Of a DNA stretch of 64,000 nucleotides, positions 26,026 to 35,403 are shown one piece after another. The stretch lies in NCBI RefSeq assembly GCF_001698815.1, contig NZ_LGSI01000043.1:93046-157045 (forward strand). Reading direction: 5' to 3'. The notes beneath the pieces are model-generated. The model did no database searches and was not told the DNA's origin. It saw nothing but the letters and a program-made list of their open reading frames with translations. Positions within the stretch are counted from its first letter, which is position 1. Each line of letters starts with the position of its first letter. The position numbers were made by a program, and so were the translations under genes. The DNA comes from Pseudomonas syringae (GTDB lineage Bacteria > Pseudomonadota > Gammaproteobacteria > Pseudomonadales > Pseudomonadaceae).

Positions 26026-27936
26026 GTGCACAGCAATCATCTGACCCGGCACGCACAACAAGTCCTGACGGTCGCCAAAGGCGAGGCGCAATTGCGCGGC
26101 CCTGGCAGCGACCCGTCCATCGTCCGTTCCTGGCTGCGTTGCCTGGACGATTACCATCTCGACCCCGCGCACGCCACTGCGCCAGTGGTGCTCGAACATG
26201 ATCGCGTGCTGGAAAGCCGCCAGCGTTTGCAGCAAGTCCTGAGCGTCGCCGGTCAGGAAATGAGCAGCCTGCATCAACAGTTGGCAGACGGCCATGCCGT
26301 ATTGCTGACCGATGCGCGTGGCGTGATCCTCAACTGCGTCACCGCGCCTGCCGAGCGTACGGTTTTCGAACGCGCCGGGTTGTGGCTGGGCGCTGACTGG
26401 AGCGAGGCGTGCGAAGGCACCAACGGCATCGGCACCTGCCTGGTAGAACGCCAGCCGCTGACCATTCATCGCGACGAACATTTTCGTGGCCGTCATACCG
26501 GCCTGACGTGTTCGGCCAGTCCGGTTTTCGATCCTCATGGCGATTTGCTCGCTGTTCTCGACGTGTCCTCGGCGCGCGATGATGTGTCGCGGCAAAGCCA
26601 GTTTCACACCATGGCGCTGGTCAACCTTTCGGCGAAACTCATCGAGAGCAGCTATTTCCGCCATCATTTTGAAGACCAGTGGTTGCTGCGTTTTCACGTG
26701 CAATCCGAATCGGTCGGGCTTTTCAGCGAGGGGCTGCTGGCGTTCGATGGCGAAGGCCGAATCAGCGCGCTGAATCAGAGTGCTCTGAACCTGCTGGGCC
26801 TTGGGCGCAGTCAGCTGCTGGGTCAGCCGGTGGACATGTTTTTTGACTGTTCACTCAGCGAACTGCTGGGGCGCGCCAGTCCTGAGGCGCATACCAGCTG
26901 GCCCATGCGCACCCGCGACGGTCGCGGATTCTTCGCCGCCTTGCGTGGGCAACTGCCGCGCACTGCGAAAGGCCCGACGGCGCGGGTAGTCCAGGCTGCG
27001 ACCCAAACTGTCCCGCCGAGCGGTATTTGTCTGGGCGATGAGGCATTGCAGAACGATTTTCGCCGAGCGCTACGGGTCTTCGAGCGCGACGTACCTTTAT
27101 TGATCAATGGCGAAACCGGCTCCGGCAAGGAAGCTTTTGCCAAGGCCGTGCATCAGGCCAGCCTGCGTTCGAGCAAGGCGTTCGTCGCGCTGAATTGCGC
27201 GGCGATCCCGGAAAGCCTCATCGAAAGCGAACTGTTCGGCTATCGCGGCGGCAGTTTTACCGGCGCGCGCAAGGAAGGCATGCGCGGCAAACTGCAGCAG
27301 GCTGACGGCGGCACGTTGTTCCTGGATGAAATCGGCGACATGCCGCTGGCCCTGCAAACCCGCTTGCTGCGGGTGCTGGAAGATCGTCTGGTAGTGCCGA
27401 TTGGTGGAGAACCCCAAGCGGTGGATGTACGAATTATCAGCGCAACCCACCGGAATCTGCTGGAACGCGTGTCCGATGGCAGCTTCCGTGAGGATTTGTA
27501 TTACCGGCTCAATGGGCTGGAAGTGGCGTTGCCCGCCTTGCGTGAGCGTAGCGACAAGTCGCAGCTGCTGGACTTTTTGCTGACACAGGAATCTGCCGGG
27601 CAACGCCTGACCATAGACGGCAAGGCGCGCCAGGCGTTATTGGGTTTTGCCTGGCCGGGTAACGTCAGGCAACTGCGCACGGTGTTGCGCACTTTGGCTG
27701 CGTTATGTGAAGAGAATCGGATTTGTTTTGACGATCTTCCGGCAGCCATTCGTCTTGGCGCTGCGCCAGTCGCGGCGACGTCGGTGGTTGATCATCCGCT
27801 GGAGGACGCCGAGCGCAGCGCGTTGATCTCGACACTTGAGTCCCATCGCTGGCACATGACCCACAGCGCCCGGCAGCTGGGGATCAGCCGTAATACGTTG
27901 TATCGAAAATTGCGCAAGCATGGGATTGCGAGATAA
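26026..27936 (+). CDS. Sigma-54-dependent activator (AcoR-type)
   Basis: A 636-residue enhancer-binding protein. The N-terminal GAF-type sensor is about residues 60-200 with the AcoR-family motif SEACEGTNGIGTCLVER, followed by a PAS-like stretch at about 230-300. The AAA+ domain has Walker A GETGSGKEAF, Walker B GGTLFLDEIGDM and a sigma-54 contact loop reading GSFTGA in place of GAFTGA. The C-terminus is a Fis-type helix-turn-helix (HSARQLGISRNTLYRKLRKHGI). The GTG start has GGAG 11 bases upstream. It probably activates the divergent exaC in response to a small ligand. Confidence 0.92.
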   Translation: MHSNHLTRHAQQVLTVAKGEAQLRGPGSDPSIVRSWLRCLDDYHLDPAHATAPVVLEHDRVLESRQRLQQVLSVAGQEMSSLHQQLADGHAVLLTDARGVILNCVTAPAERTVFERAGLWLGADWSEACEGTNGIGTCLVERQPLTIHRDEHFRGRHTGLTCSASPVFDPHGDLLAVLDVSSARDDVSRQSQFHTMALVNLSAKLIESSYFRHHFEDQWLLRFHVQSESVGLFSEGLLAFDGEGRISALNQSALNLLGLGRSQLLGQPVDMFFDCSLSELLGRASPEAHTSWPMRTRDGRGFFAALRGQLPRTAKGPTARVVQAATQTVPPSGICLGDEALQNDFRRALRVFERDVPLLINGETGSGKEAFAKAVHQASLRSSKAFVALNCAAIPESLIESELFGYRGGSFTGARKEGMRGKLQQADGGTLFLDEIGDMPLALQTRLLRVLEDRLVVPIGGEPQAVDVRIISATHRNLLERVSDGSFREDLYYRLNGLEVALPALRERSDKSQLLDFLLTQESAGQRLTIDGKARQALLGFAWPGNVRQLRTVLRTLAALCEENRICFDDLPAAIRLGAAPVAATSVVDHPLEDAERSALISTLESHRWHMTHSARQLGISRNTLYRKLRKHGIAR

Positions 27937-27942
27937 CCCAAG

Positions 27943-28035
27943 CCGTTGGAGCGCGGCTTGCCCGCGAAGGCATTGTTTCAGGCGATAGATGTATCGATTG
28001 GGACTCCGATTCGCGGGCAAGCCTCGCTCCAACGG
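27943..28035. repeat. REPIN (inverted REP pair)
   Basis: CCGTTGGAGCGCGGCTTGCC and its facing partner ending CTCGCTCCAACGG enclose about 45 bp. It belongs to the same family as 37486-37577 and 51039-51132. Confidence 0.8.
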
Positions 28036-28133
28036 AAGATATTTCATTTGAGGACCGTAATCCGCCCCCACAAACACTAAGTGCCATTTCACCGCCCCTG
28101 AGCTAACCTGCGCGGATGTTTTAAGAGGTGGTC

Positions 28134-29483
28134 ATGCATATTCATATCCTTGGTATTTGCGGCACTTTCATGGGGTCGCTGGCGGTGCTCGCCAAAGAGT
28201 TGGGCCATCGGGTCACCGGCTCCGACGCCAATGTTTATCCGCCGATGAGCACGCAATTGCAGGCTCAAGGCATCGAATTGACTCAGGGTTACGGCCCGGA
28301 GCAGCTCGACCCCGCACCTGATCTGGTGGTGATTGGCAACGCGTTGTCGCGGGGCAATCCGGCGGTCGAGTACGTGCTGAATAAAGGCCTGCCTTACGTT
28401 TCCGGCCCGCAATGGCTCGCCGATCACGTGTTGCAAGGTCGCTGGGTGCTGGCGGTGGCCGGCACGCATGGCAAAACCACGACCAGCAGCATGCTGGCCT
28501 GGGTGCTGGAACATGCGGGCATGAGCCCTGGTTTCCTGATCGGCGGCGTGCCGCAGAATTTTGCGGTGTCGGCCCGTTTGGGTGACACGCCGTTTTTCGT
28601 GGTGGAAGCGGACGAATACGACAGCGCGTTTTTCGACAAGCGTTCCAAGTTCGTTCATTACCGCCCGCGCACCGCGATCCTCAATAATCTTGAGTTCGAT
28701 CATGCGGACATCTTCCCTGATCTGCCCGCTATCGAGCGGCAGTTCCATCACCTGGTGCGCACTATTCCAAGTGAAGGCCTGGTGATTCATCCCACCACTG
28801 AACCGGCGCTGACGCGGGTCATTCAAATGGGTTGCTGGACGCCGGTACAAACCACCGGTCAGAACGGCCAGTGGCAGGCGCGCTTGCTCAGCGAAGACGG
28901 TTCACGTTTTGAAGTGATTTTCGAAGGCCAGTTGCAAGGTGTGGTCGAGTGGGACATGACCGGCCAGCACAACGTGGCCAACGCTTTGGCAACTCTGGCT
29001 GCCGCGCGCCATGTTGGCGTCGTGCCAGCCATGGGCGTTGAAGCCTTGAGCGCGTTCAAAAGCGTCAAGCGGCGCATGGAGAAGGTGGCCGAAGTGCGCG
29101 GCATCACCATCTATGACGACTTCGCCCACCACCCGACCGCTATCGCCACCACCCTCGATGGCCTGCGCAAGAAAATCGGCGATGCGCCACTGATCGCGAT
29201 CATCGAGCCGCGTTCCAACTCCATGAAGCTTGGCGCCCACCGCGACGGCCTGCCGGAAAGCGTGCAGCAGGCTGATCAAGTGGTGTGGTATGCCCCGGCC
29301 AATCTGGGCTGGGATCTGGCCGGAACCGCCGCGTTGTGTTCAGTGCCCGCCGTGGTGTGCGATTCGCTGGAAGGGATTATTGCCCGGGTGAAAAGCCAGG
29401 CACAGCCGGGCACGCACATCGTGATCATGAGCAACGGCGGCTTCGGCGGCCTGCACGGCAAACTGGCCGAGGCACTGCAATGA
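28134..29483 (+). CDS. mpl: UDP-MurNAc:L-alanyl-gamma-D-Glu-meso-DAP ligase
   Basis: A 449-residue Mur ligase family enzyme that attaches recycled murein tripeptide to UDP-MurNAc in the cytoplasm. It has the N-terminal [19 protein letters not shown] nucleotide-binding loop, the ATP loop [12 protein letters not shown], the central [13 protein letters not shown] and [11 protein letters not shown], and the C-terminal [10 protein letters not shown]. The ATG at 28134 follows AGAGG at five bases; the GTG at 28128 lies in that site. The last codons overlap ubiX (ATGA). Confidence 0.96.
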   Translation: MHIHILGICGTFMGSLAVLAKELGHRVTGSDANVYPPMSTQLQAQGIELTQGYGPEQLDPAPDLVVIGNALSRGNPAVEYVLNKGLPYVSGPQWLADHVLQGRWVLAVAGTHGKTTTSSMLAWVLEHAGMSPGFLIGGVPQNFAVSARLGDTPFFVVEADEYDSAFFDKRSKFVHYRPRTAILNNLEFDHADIFPDLPAIERQFHHLVRTIPSEGLVIHPTTEPALTRVIQMGCWTPVQTTGQNGQWQARLLSEDGSRFEVIFEGQLQGVVEWDMTGQHNVANALATLAAARHVGVVPAMGVEALSAFKSVKRRMEKVAEVRGITIYDDFAHHPTAIATTLDGLRKKIGDAPLIAIIEPRSNSMKLGAHRDGLPESVQQADQVVWYAPANLGWDLAGTAALCSVPAVVCDSLEGIIARVKSQAQPGTHIVIMSNGGFGGLHGKLAEALQ

Positions 29484-30109
29484 ACGGCCCGGAACGCGTC
29501 ACCGTTGCCATGACCGGCGCGTCGGGCGCGCAATATGGCCTGCGCCTGCTTGATTGTCTGGTGCGTGAAGATCGCGAAGTGCATTTCCTGATTTCCAAGG
29601 CCGCGCAGCTAGTGATGGCGACCGAGACGGATGTCTTGCTGCCACCTAAACCGACCATGATGCAGGCGTTCCTTACCGAATACACCGGCGCGGCAGCGGG
29701 GCAGATTCGCGTGTATGGCAAGGAAGACTGGATGTCGCCCGTGGCCTCGGGCTCAGGCTCGCCCAGCGCCATGGTCGTCGTGCCATGCTCGACCGGGACC
29801 CTGTCGGCGATTGCCACCGGCGCATGCAATAACCTGATCGAGCGCGCTGCGGATGTGACTCTCAAGGAGCGTCGGCAGCTGATTCTGGTGCCGCGTGAGG
29901 CGCCGTTTTCCAGCATTCATCTGGAGAACATGCTCAAGTTGTCGAACATGGGCGCGGTGATTCTTCCGGCATCGCCCGGCTTTTATCATCAGCCGCAAAC
30001 CATCGACGACTTGATTGACTTCGTGGTCGCCAGAATCCTCAACCTGCTGAACATCCCGCAAGACATGCTGCCGCGTTGGGGCGAACATCATTTGAGCGCT
30101 GATGAATAA
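29480..30109 (+). CDS. ubiX: Flavin prenyltransferase UbiX
   Basis: A 209-residue enzyme that prenylates FMN to make the cofactor used by the UbiD decarboxylase in ubiquinone synthesis. Motifs are [12 protein letters not shown] (FMN loop), [56 protein letters not shown] in overlapping segments, and the C-terminal [15 protein letters not shown]. The ATG overlaps the mpl stop codon by four bases. Its own end overlaps the next gene by eight bases. Confidence 0.96.
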   Translation: MNGPERVTVAMTGASGAQYGLRLLDCLVREDREVHFLISKAAQLVMATETDVLLPPKPTMMQAFLTEYTGAAAGQIRVYGKEDWMSPVASGSGSPSAMVVVPCSTGTLSAIATGACNNLIERAADVTLKERRQLILVPREAPFSSIHLENMLKLSNMGAVILPASPGFYHQPQTIDDLIDFVVARILNLLNIPQDMLPRWGEHHLSADE

Positions 30110-30386
30110 GCTGCTGCTGATTGCCCTGGCGCTGACCCTGACCGGCTGCGCCACCGCCCGCACGCTCAACGCGGCGCAACCCGGCGCGCCAGTGGTGTAT
30201 GCCGGGACGCGGCTGGATTTGTATGCGATGCGGGGTGGTTGTTGCGCGATGGATCGTTTTGGTGCCGAAGCGCCGAGCTATCCGGGGCTCGATCTGCCCG
30301 GCAGCGCGGTGCTCGATACCTTGCTGCTGCCGTTGTCGCTGCTGACCGCGTTGGGGGTTGGGTTTCAGGCGACGGGTGGGTTGTAG
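30102..30386 (+). CDS. Small YceK/YidQ-type lipoprotein
   Basis: A 94-residue protein with a signal peptide and lipobox (LTLTGC, lipidated Cys at about residue 16) and the YceK-like core [11 protein letters not shown], then [22 protein letters not shown]. Proteins of this group are small outer- or inner-membrane lipoproteins of unknown role. It overlaps ubiX by eight bases and is probably its operon partner. A REPIN follows. Confidence 0.82.
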   Translation: MNKLLLIALALTLTGCATARTLNAAQPGAPVVYAGTRLDLYAMRGGCCAMDRFGAEAPSYPGLDLPGSAVLDTLLLPLSLLTALGVGFQATGGL

Positions 30387-30391
30387 GCGAG

Positions 30392-30480
30392 GTGGGAGCA
30401 AGCTTGCTTGCGAAGGCATTCAAGGCCCAGACATAGGGGTTGAGCTCACCGACGTCTTCGCGAGCAAGCTCGCTCCCACA
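30392..30480. repeat. REPIN (inverted REP pair)
   Basis: GTGGGAGCAAGCTTGCTTGCG faces GCGAGCAAGCTCGCTCCCAC across about 45 bp. Located in the convergent gap between the lipoprotein and oxidoreductase genes. Confidence 0.8.
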
Positions 30481-30503
30481 AGGGCTCAATTCAGCGTTCC
30501 GCG

Positions 30504-31145
30504 CTACTTCCCCAACTTCCTCAACTCATCCGACTCCACAACCCGTTCGCCGGGTTGTTCTTCCAGGGCCAGACGCCACAGCGCTCGGGCCAGGCTGCAA
30601 GCCTCGATGGCGCCGTATTTACCGGGGATCAGCTTGGCGATGGGCGCGGCGAGTTGTTCGGCCAGGCGCGTTTCATTGCGATTGCCCACCAGCAGCGAAG
30701 GGCGGGCGATGGTCAGCTGCGGCCAGTCCTGCGCCTTGAGCGCCTGCTCCATTTCACCCTTGGTACGGGTGTAGAACACGCTGGAGCCTGGATCTGCATT
30801 GATGGCACTGATCACCACCAAATGCCGCGCGCCCATTTCCCGGGCGCGTTTGCCAAAAGCCACCACCATATCCAGATCGATCGCGCGGAAAGCTTCCTGC
30901 GAACCGGCCTGTTTGATGGTGCTGCCCAGGCAGCAGAAAGCGATATCGACCTGGCCACTCAGGGTCGGCAGCAGGCTCGTCAACTCACCCACGGGATTTT
31001 CCAGTCGCGGATGCTCGGCCAACGGCCGTCGGGTCGGGGCCAGCACGCGGCTGACCGTGGGTTCATTGAGCAGGCGATCCAGCAAGTGTTCGCCAGTCAG
31101 GCCGGTGGCACCGGCGAGCAGGATGTGTTGCGGCGTCAAGTACAT
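30504..31145 (-). CDS. NAD(P)-binding oxidoreductase, HTATIP2/YwnB-like
   Basis: A 213-residue Rossmann protein of the atypical short-chain dehydrogenase group. The cofactor loop is [18 protein letters not shown]; other motifs are [45 protein letters not shown] (YxxxK) and [11 protein letters not shown]. The substrate is unknown. The ATG at 31145 starts the conserved fold; the extra N-terminus up to 31259 would overlap the next gene and is rejected. Confidence 0.88.
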   Translation of the reverse strand: MYLTPQHILLAGATGLTGEHLLDRLLNEPTVSRVLAPTRRPLAEHPRLENPVGELTSLLPTLSGQVDIAFCCLGSTIKQAGSQEAFRAIDLDMVVAFGKRAREMGARHLVVISAINADPGSSVFYTRTKGEMEQALKAQDWPQLTIARPSLLVGNRNETRLAEQLAAPIAKLIPGKYGAIEACSLARALWRLALEEQPGERVVESDELRKLGK

Positions 31146-31171
31146 AAAGTCCTCCCTTGATAGACGACAGC

Positions 31172-32896
31172 TTAGTGGCTGCCGACGGTCTTCGCTTCCT
31201 TGCGAGTCGATACCGTATTGAGTGCACGTTCCGCCTGACTCTTGCGCAGCAGATTCCAATGCGCGATGACGCCTTTGGGCGCCCAGATCTGAGGCTCGGA
31301 AGCGTCGAAATTGTCAGCGATTTCACGCTCGGCCACGGTATCTTTGGCCGCATTGAACGCTTGTTGCAAGTCGTCGGTTTCAACCAGTGCCTTGGCGAAC
31401 AGCGCGTCACCGAAATAAGTGAAGTCGGCTTCTTCCGAGCAGCCAAAGGAAACCCGGTCTTCTCGCGACGCGGTCATCACCAACGTGCGCTCGTCTTTGA
31501 GTGACGGAATGAAGCCGCCCGAGTAGCACGCCGAAATTACCACGACCTTGTCGCGGTTTTTCAGGGGCGCCATGACCGCTGCCAACTCATCGGCGGGCAA
31601 ATCCGCGAGTTCGATGCGCGGCTGATCCAGAACCAGCTCGTGATCCTGGGTGCCGTGGCTGGTCAGGTAAATGAATACCAGGTCTTCCGGGCCGCTGCGT
31701 TGCGCGAGGGTGCGCATGGCGCGGCTGATGTTTTCCCGGGTCGCCAATGGCCGATCAATCATGTGGTCGCGATGGTTGACCAGGCTGATCTGGCCGTAAG
31801 CGCCGAATCGCGAGGCCAGCAGGTTGCTGACAAAGTCCGCCTCGCGCAGAAATACGCTTTGCTTGCCGTCGCCGCCCACCACCAACGTGAACAGCTCTAC
31901 AGCAGGGGTTGAAACGGGCACCGCGGCCAGGGCTTTTTCCAGCAGCGGGCCTTGGGCGAGCATGCCGACTTCCAGTGCGTCAGGCAGAAGTTTGCCCTGG
32001 GCGTCACGCACGCGCTGGCTGTTGACCCAGAAACCGCTCTGCACCGTGCCTTGCGCAGAGGTCAGGACGCCTTGGCCCTGATAAGTGTCATCAGCAAACT
32101 CGCCCACGTAAGTACTGCCATCGGCCAGTCGCAGACGGCCTTGTCCGGAGAATTTCCAACCGCTGAATTCGCCGACATAGTGGCTGCCATCGGTGCCGAT
32201 CAATTCACCCCGGCCGTTGAGCGCACCATCCTTGAACATCCCGACCCACACGTCGCCGTCGCTGTTTTCATAGCGGCCGTGACCGTTGAGCTGGTTGTTG
32301 ATGAATCCGCCAACGTATTGATCGCCATCGGCGCTGTTGAAGCTGCCGATGCCTTGCAGCTGACCATTGACGAAGTTGCCGCTGAATTGATTGCCGCTGG
32401 CGTCGCTGCGCTGGCCTTCGCCGTTCGGCTTGCCGCGGGAGAACTGGCCCTGATACTGGCTGCCGTCATCGAGTTCGAGGCGACCCAGGCCGTCGTATTG
32501 GTCAGCCTTGAATGCGCCGCGATAGGTCAGGCCTTTCTCTTTGAGCGTGCCTTCGCCTTCGCGGCGGCCCAGCTTGAAGCCGCCGACGTAACTGCCGCCG
32601 CTGGTGGTCAGCGTGCCGTGTCCATCGAACAGGCCATTGGCGAAGCCGCCTTTGTAGACGTCGCCATTGCTCGCGTGCCATTCACCCTGGCCATGCCACT
32701 GGCCATTCTGGAATTGCCCGGCGTACCAGCTGCCATTGGGGTAATCGATCCGGCCCTGGCCTTGCAGCAAGCCATTGACCACGTCGCCGCGATAACGTCC
32801 GCCGTCGGGCAGGCGTGCGTCGGGAGGGGGCAGCGGTTCGCCGTCACCGCAGGCAGCGATTAGGAGTGACAGAGCCAGTGGAACAAGCGCGCGCAT
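31172..32896 (-). CDS. MORN-repeat lipoprotein with C13 caspase-like peptidase domain
   Basis: A 574-residue envelope protein. The signal peptide ends in a lipobox (LLIAAC, Cys16). About eleven MORN repeats of 23 residues run from 34 to 290 (pattern YxGxFxxGxxxGxGxL). A C13 legumain/caspase-like domain (about 330-550) carries the catalytic His414 ([10 protein letters not shown]) and Cys457 ([11 protein letters not shown]). The family is known in proteobacteria, but the target is not. MORN repeats often bind membranes or form scaffolds, so a membrane-tethered peptidase is inferred. It is a single gene. Confidence 0.88.
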   Translation of the reverse strand: MRALVPLALSLLIAACGDGEPLPPPDARLPDGGRYRGDVVNGLLQGQGRIDYPNGSWYAGQFQNGQWHGQGEWHASNGDVYKGGFANGLFDGHGTLTTSGGSYVGGFKLGRREGEGTLKEKGLTYRGAFKADQYDGLGRLELDDGSQYQGQFSRGKPNGEGQRSDASGNQFSGNFVNGQLQGIGSFNSADGDQYVGGFINNQLNGHGRYENSDGDVWVGMFKDGALNGRGELIGTDGSHYVGEFSGWKFSGQGRLRLADGSTYVGEFADDTYQGQGVLTSAQGTVQSGFWVNSQRVRDAQGKLLPDALEVGMLAQGPLLEKALAAVPVSTPAVELFTLVVGGDGKQSVFLREADFVSNLLASRFGAYGQISLVNHRDHMIDRPLATRENISRAMRTLAQRSGPEDLVFIYLTSHGTQDHELVLDQPRIELADLPADELAAVMAPLKNRDKVVVISACYSGGFIPSLKDERTLVMTASREDRVSFGCSEEADFTYFGDALFAKALVETDDLQQAFNAAKDTVAEREIADNFDASEPQIWAPKGVIAHWNLLRKSQAERALNTVSTRKEAKTVGSH

Positions 32897-33034
32897 GGTA
32901 GATCCCGAAAAATTTAAAGCCAGGCGAGTTTCGAATGTGCCCGAGCGGGCGCCATCGCACAGCCGGTGGGAGTATGCCGCAGCCAGGAAGAGAGGCGAAA
33001 CAGTCTGTAACGACTGTTTCGTGATTTAACAGTG

Positions 33035-33490
33035 TTACACGAAGCACATGGACAAGGGTTCAGCGATGAACGCTGGCTTCTCCTGGCCCTCGATCTCCAG
33101 TGTGGCCGTGGCTTTGAGCAGCCATTGACCGGGTTTTTTCTCGGTCACTTCGACGAGGTCGACTTTTAGACGAACGCGCGAGTCGACTTTGACTGGCTGG
33201 ATAAAGCGCACGCTGTCCAGGCCGTAGTTAATGGCCATCTTCAAGCCTTCGGGCATCACCAGCAGGTTTTCCATCAGCTTGGGAATCAGCGACAGTGACA
33301 GAAACCCATGGGCGATGGTCCCGCCGAACGGCGTCTGGGCGGCTTTGACCGGGTCCACGTGAATGAACTGAAAATCACCTGTAGCTTCGGCGAACAGGTT
33401 GATGCGCTCCTGATCAATGGTCAGCCATTCGGAATATCCCAGCTCCTTGCCGACATAATTCTTGAGCTCAGTAACAGGTACAAACGGCAT
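33035..33490 (-). CDS. MaoC-like (R)-specific enoyl-CoA hydratase family protein
   Basis: A 151-residue hot-dog fold protein. The hydratase-2 motif is seen in FAEATGDFQFIHVDPVKAAQTPFGGTIAHGFLSLSLIPKL, with the catalytic Asp/His pair. Family members hydrate trans-2-enoyl-CoA in fatty acid breakdown or polyhydroxyalkanoate supply. The ATG at 33490 follows AAGGAGA; the GTG two codons upstream is less likely. Confidence 0.9.
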   Translation of the reverse strand: MPFVPVTELKNYVGKELGYSEWLTIDQERINLFAEATGDFQFIHVDPVKAAQTPFGGTIAHGFLSLSLIPKLMENLLVMPEGLKMAINYGLDSVRFIQPVKVDSRVRLKVDLVEVTEKKPGQWLLKATATLEIEGQEKPAFIAEPLSMCFV

Positions 33491-33670
33491 AGGCACTCTC
33501 CTTGTCTTGTTCGTTTTCTTTTTTGTATTACTGCTTTTTCATCTTTTTGCGTAGGATTTTGCCTTCGCAAGTGAAATCCAAGATCAGCAGAGGGTTGAGG
33601 ATTGGTCAAGGGATGGTTAGCCAAGTGCAGCTTTGCGAATGCCGATCCATAGCCATCATGGCTGCGTGCC

Positions 33671-33676
33671 TATAAT
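33671..33676 (+). promoter_or_regulatory. -10 box of the CidA/LrgB operon
   Basis: A perfect TATAAT lies 28 bp before the start codon of the CidA-like gene. No good -35 hexamer was found at 16-18 bp, so an activator may be needed. Confidence 0.4.
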
Positions 33677-33703
33677 GTCGCCGCCGATTTGCTGGAGCTT
33701 TTT

Positions 33704-34066
33704 ATGTTGTTACGGGGTTTGACCTGGCTGGTGCTGTTCCAATTGCTCGGCACTGCGCTCAATCATTTGTTTTTGTCGATACTGCCCGGGCCGATTATCG
33801 GGCTGGTGCTGATGCTGGTGTATCTCATGGTTCGCGGCGAGGTCAGCGAGCCGATCAGCCTGGCGGCCAGCAGTCTGCTGCGCTATCTGCCGTTGCTGCT
33901 GGTGCCGCCCGCCGTGGGCGTGATGGTCTACGCCGCGGCCATTGCCGAGGATTTCTGGGCCATCGTGGGTTCGCTGGTGTTGTCGCTGTTGATTGCCCTG
34001 ACGTTCGCCGGATGGCTGATGCAAAAACTTATCGACCGTCAGGCGCGCCGCCAGGAGCCGTCATGA
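33704..34066 (+). CDS. CidA/LrgA-family holin-like protein
   Basis: A 120-residue membrane protein with four helices: GLTWLVLFQLLGTALNHLF, LPGPIIGLVLMLVYLM, a third around LLPLLLVPPAVGVMVY, and LVLSLLIALTFAGWLM. The family forms holin-like oligomers linked to overflow metabolite export and lysis control. The ATG at 33704 follows GGAG. It overlaps the LrgB-type partner (ATGA), the usual pair arrangement. Confidence 0.9.
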   Translation: MLLRGLTWLVLFQLLGTALNHLFLSILPGPIIGLVLMLVYLMVRGEVSEPISLAASSLLRYLPLLLVPPAVGVMVYAAAIAEDFWAIVGSLVLSLLIALTFAGWLMQKLIDRQARRQEPS

Positions 34067-34779
34067 GTCTCGACTGGCACGGTGCCTGGATGTCGGTGAT
34101 TCATCATCCGTTGTTCGGCATCGCGATCACCCTTGGCGCTTATCAGCTGGTGCTGGCCGGCTACGAAAAAACCCGCTGGGTGTTTTTGCAGCCGGTGCTG
34201 GTGTCGATGCTGCTGCTCATTGTGGTGTTGCTTAGCTGCGGCGTGAGCTACGCCGAATACCGCAAGAGCACGGAAATTCTCAGCATTCTTCTCGGGCCTG
34301 CGACGGTGGCGCTGGCGGTGCCGCTTTTTCTGAATTTGCGCAGGATTCGACAGTTGTTGTGGCCGACTTTAACTACGCTGGTAGTGGGCGGCGTCTTCGC
34401 CACCGGGCTGTGCGTGCTGTTGGGCTGGCTGTTTGGCGCCGATCACATGATTCTGATGACCATGGCGCCCAAGTCGGTAACTTCGCCCATTGCCATGCTG
34501 GTCGCCGAGCAGATCGGCGGTGTGGCGGCGCTGGCGGCGGTGTTCGTGTTGATTACTGGCGTGATTGGGGCAATATTCGGTCCAGGTCTGCTGACTTTGG
34601 CGGGTGTGAAAAGCCCCGCTGCCCGAGGTATGGCGCTGGGCCTTACGGCCCACGCGGTGGGCACGTCAGCGGCGTTGCAGGAAGGTGAGGAGTGCGGCGC
34701 GTTTGCTGCGCTGGCAATGAGTCTGATGGGTGTCGCGACCGCATTGTTTTTGCCAATCGCGGTGTCTTTGGTCGTTTAA
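34063..34779 (+). CDS. LrgB/CidB-family membrane protein
   Basis: A 238-residue protein with about seven helices and the LrgB motifs LLGPATVALAVPLF, APKSVTSPIAMLVAEQIGG and GLTAHAVGTSAALQEGEECGAFAALAM. It acts with the CidA-like protein just upstream in murein hydrolase control or metabolite export. The start overlaps the upstream stop codon. A Lon-domain gene follows 12 bp later and may share the transcript. Confidence 0.92.
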   Translation: MSLDWHGAWMSVIHHPLFGIAITLGAYQLVLAGYEKTRWVFLQPVLVSMLLLIVVLLSCGVSYAEYRKSTEILSILLGPATVALAVPLFLNLRRIRQLLWPTLTTLVVGGVFATGLCVLLGWLFGADHMILMTMAPKSVTSPIAMLVAEQIGGVAALAAVFVLITGVIGAIFGPGLLTLAGVKSPAARGMALGLTAHAVGTSAALQEGEECGAFAALAMSLMGVATALFLPIAVSLVV

Positions 34780-34791
34780 AGGTGCTCTGGT

Positions 34792-35382
34792 ATGACGTTG
34801 CCGCTTTTTCCACTTAACGCTGTGCTGTTTCCGGGTTGCGTGCTTGATCTGCAATTGTTCGAGGCGCGCTATCTGGACATGATCAGCCGCTGCATGAAAC
34901 AAGGCGAAAGCTTTGGCGTGGTGTGCATTACCGAAGGTAAGGAGGTCGGCGATGCGCCGGTGGGTTATTCGCTGATCGGCTGCGAGGCCTTGGTGCGTGA
35001 TTTTCAGCAGCAGGACAATGGCCTGCTTGGTATCCGCGTGGAGGGCGGACGGCGTTTTCGCGTGCTCAGCACCGAGACCCAGCGCGACCAATTGCTGATC
35101 GCCCAAGTGCAATGGCTGGACGAACCTCAGGAACGGCCATTACAGGAAGAAGATGCCGATCTGGTCGCCTTGCTCGCCGCCCTGGCCGAGCATCCCATGG
35201 TGGCCGCGCTGAACATGGGCCTGACCGCCAATGGTCAACAATCGCTGGCCAATCAGTTGGCGTATCTGCTGCCGTTCACCGAAGCAGACAAGATCGAGCT
35301 ACTGGAAATCGATGACGCGGAACAGCGTCTCGATGCGATCCAGGATCTGCTCGATGAAATGCAAGGCGATCTGCAGGCCTGA
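34792..35382 (+). CDS. LON peptidase substrate-binding domain protein
   Basis: A 196-residue protein made only of the Lon N-terminal (LAN) domain: LPLFPLNAVLFPGCVLDLQLFEARY, IGCEALVRDF, LGIRVEGGRRFRV, then an acidic C-terminus (EADKIELLEIDDAEQRLDAIQDLLDEMQ). It has no ATPase or protease part, so it may bind substrates or act as an adaptor. The role is unknown. It is close behind the LrgB-type gene. Confidence 0.9.
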   Translation: MTLPLFPLNAVLFPGCVLDLQLFEARYLDMISRCMKQGESFGVVCITEGKEVGDAPVGYSLIGCEALVRDFQQQDNGLLGIRVEGGRRFRVLSTETQRDQLLIAQVQWLDEPQERPLQEEDADLVALLAALAEHPMVAALNMGLTANGQQSLANQLAYLLPFTEADKIELLEIDDAEQRLDAIQDLLDEMQGDLQA

Positions 35383-35403
35383 GCTGCCGGCCTGCGTTGA
35401 GCA

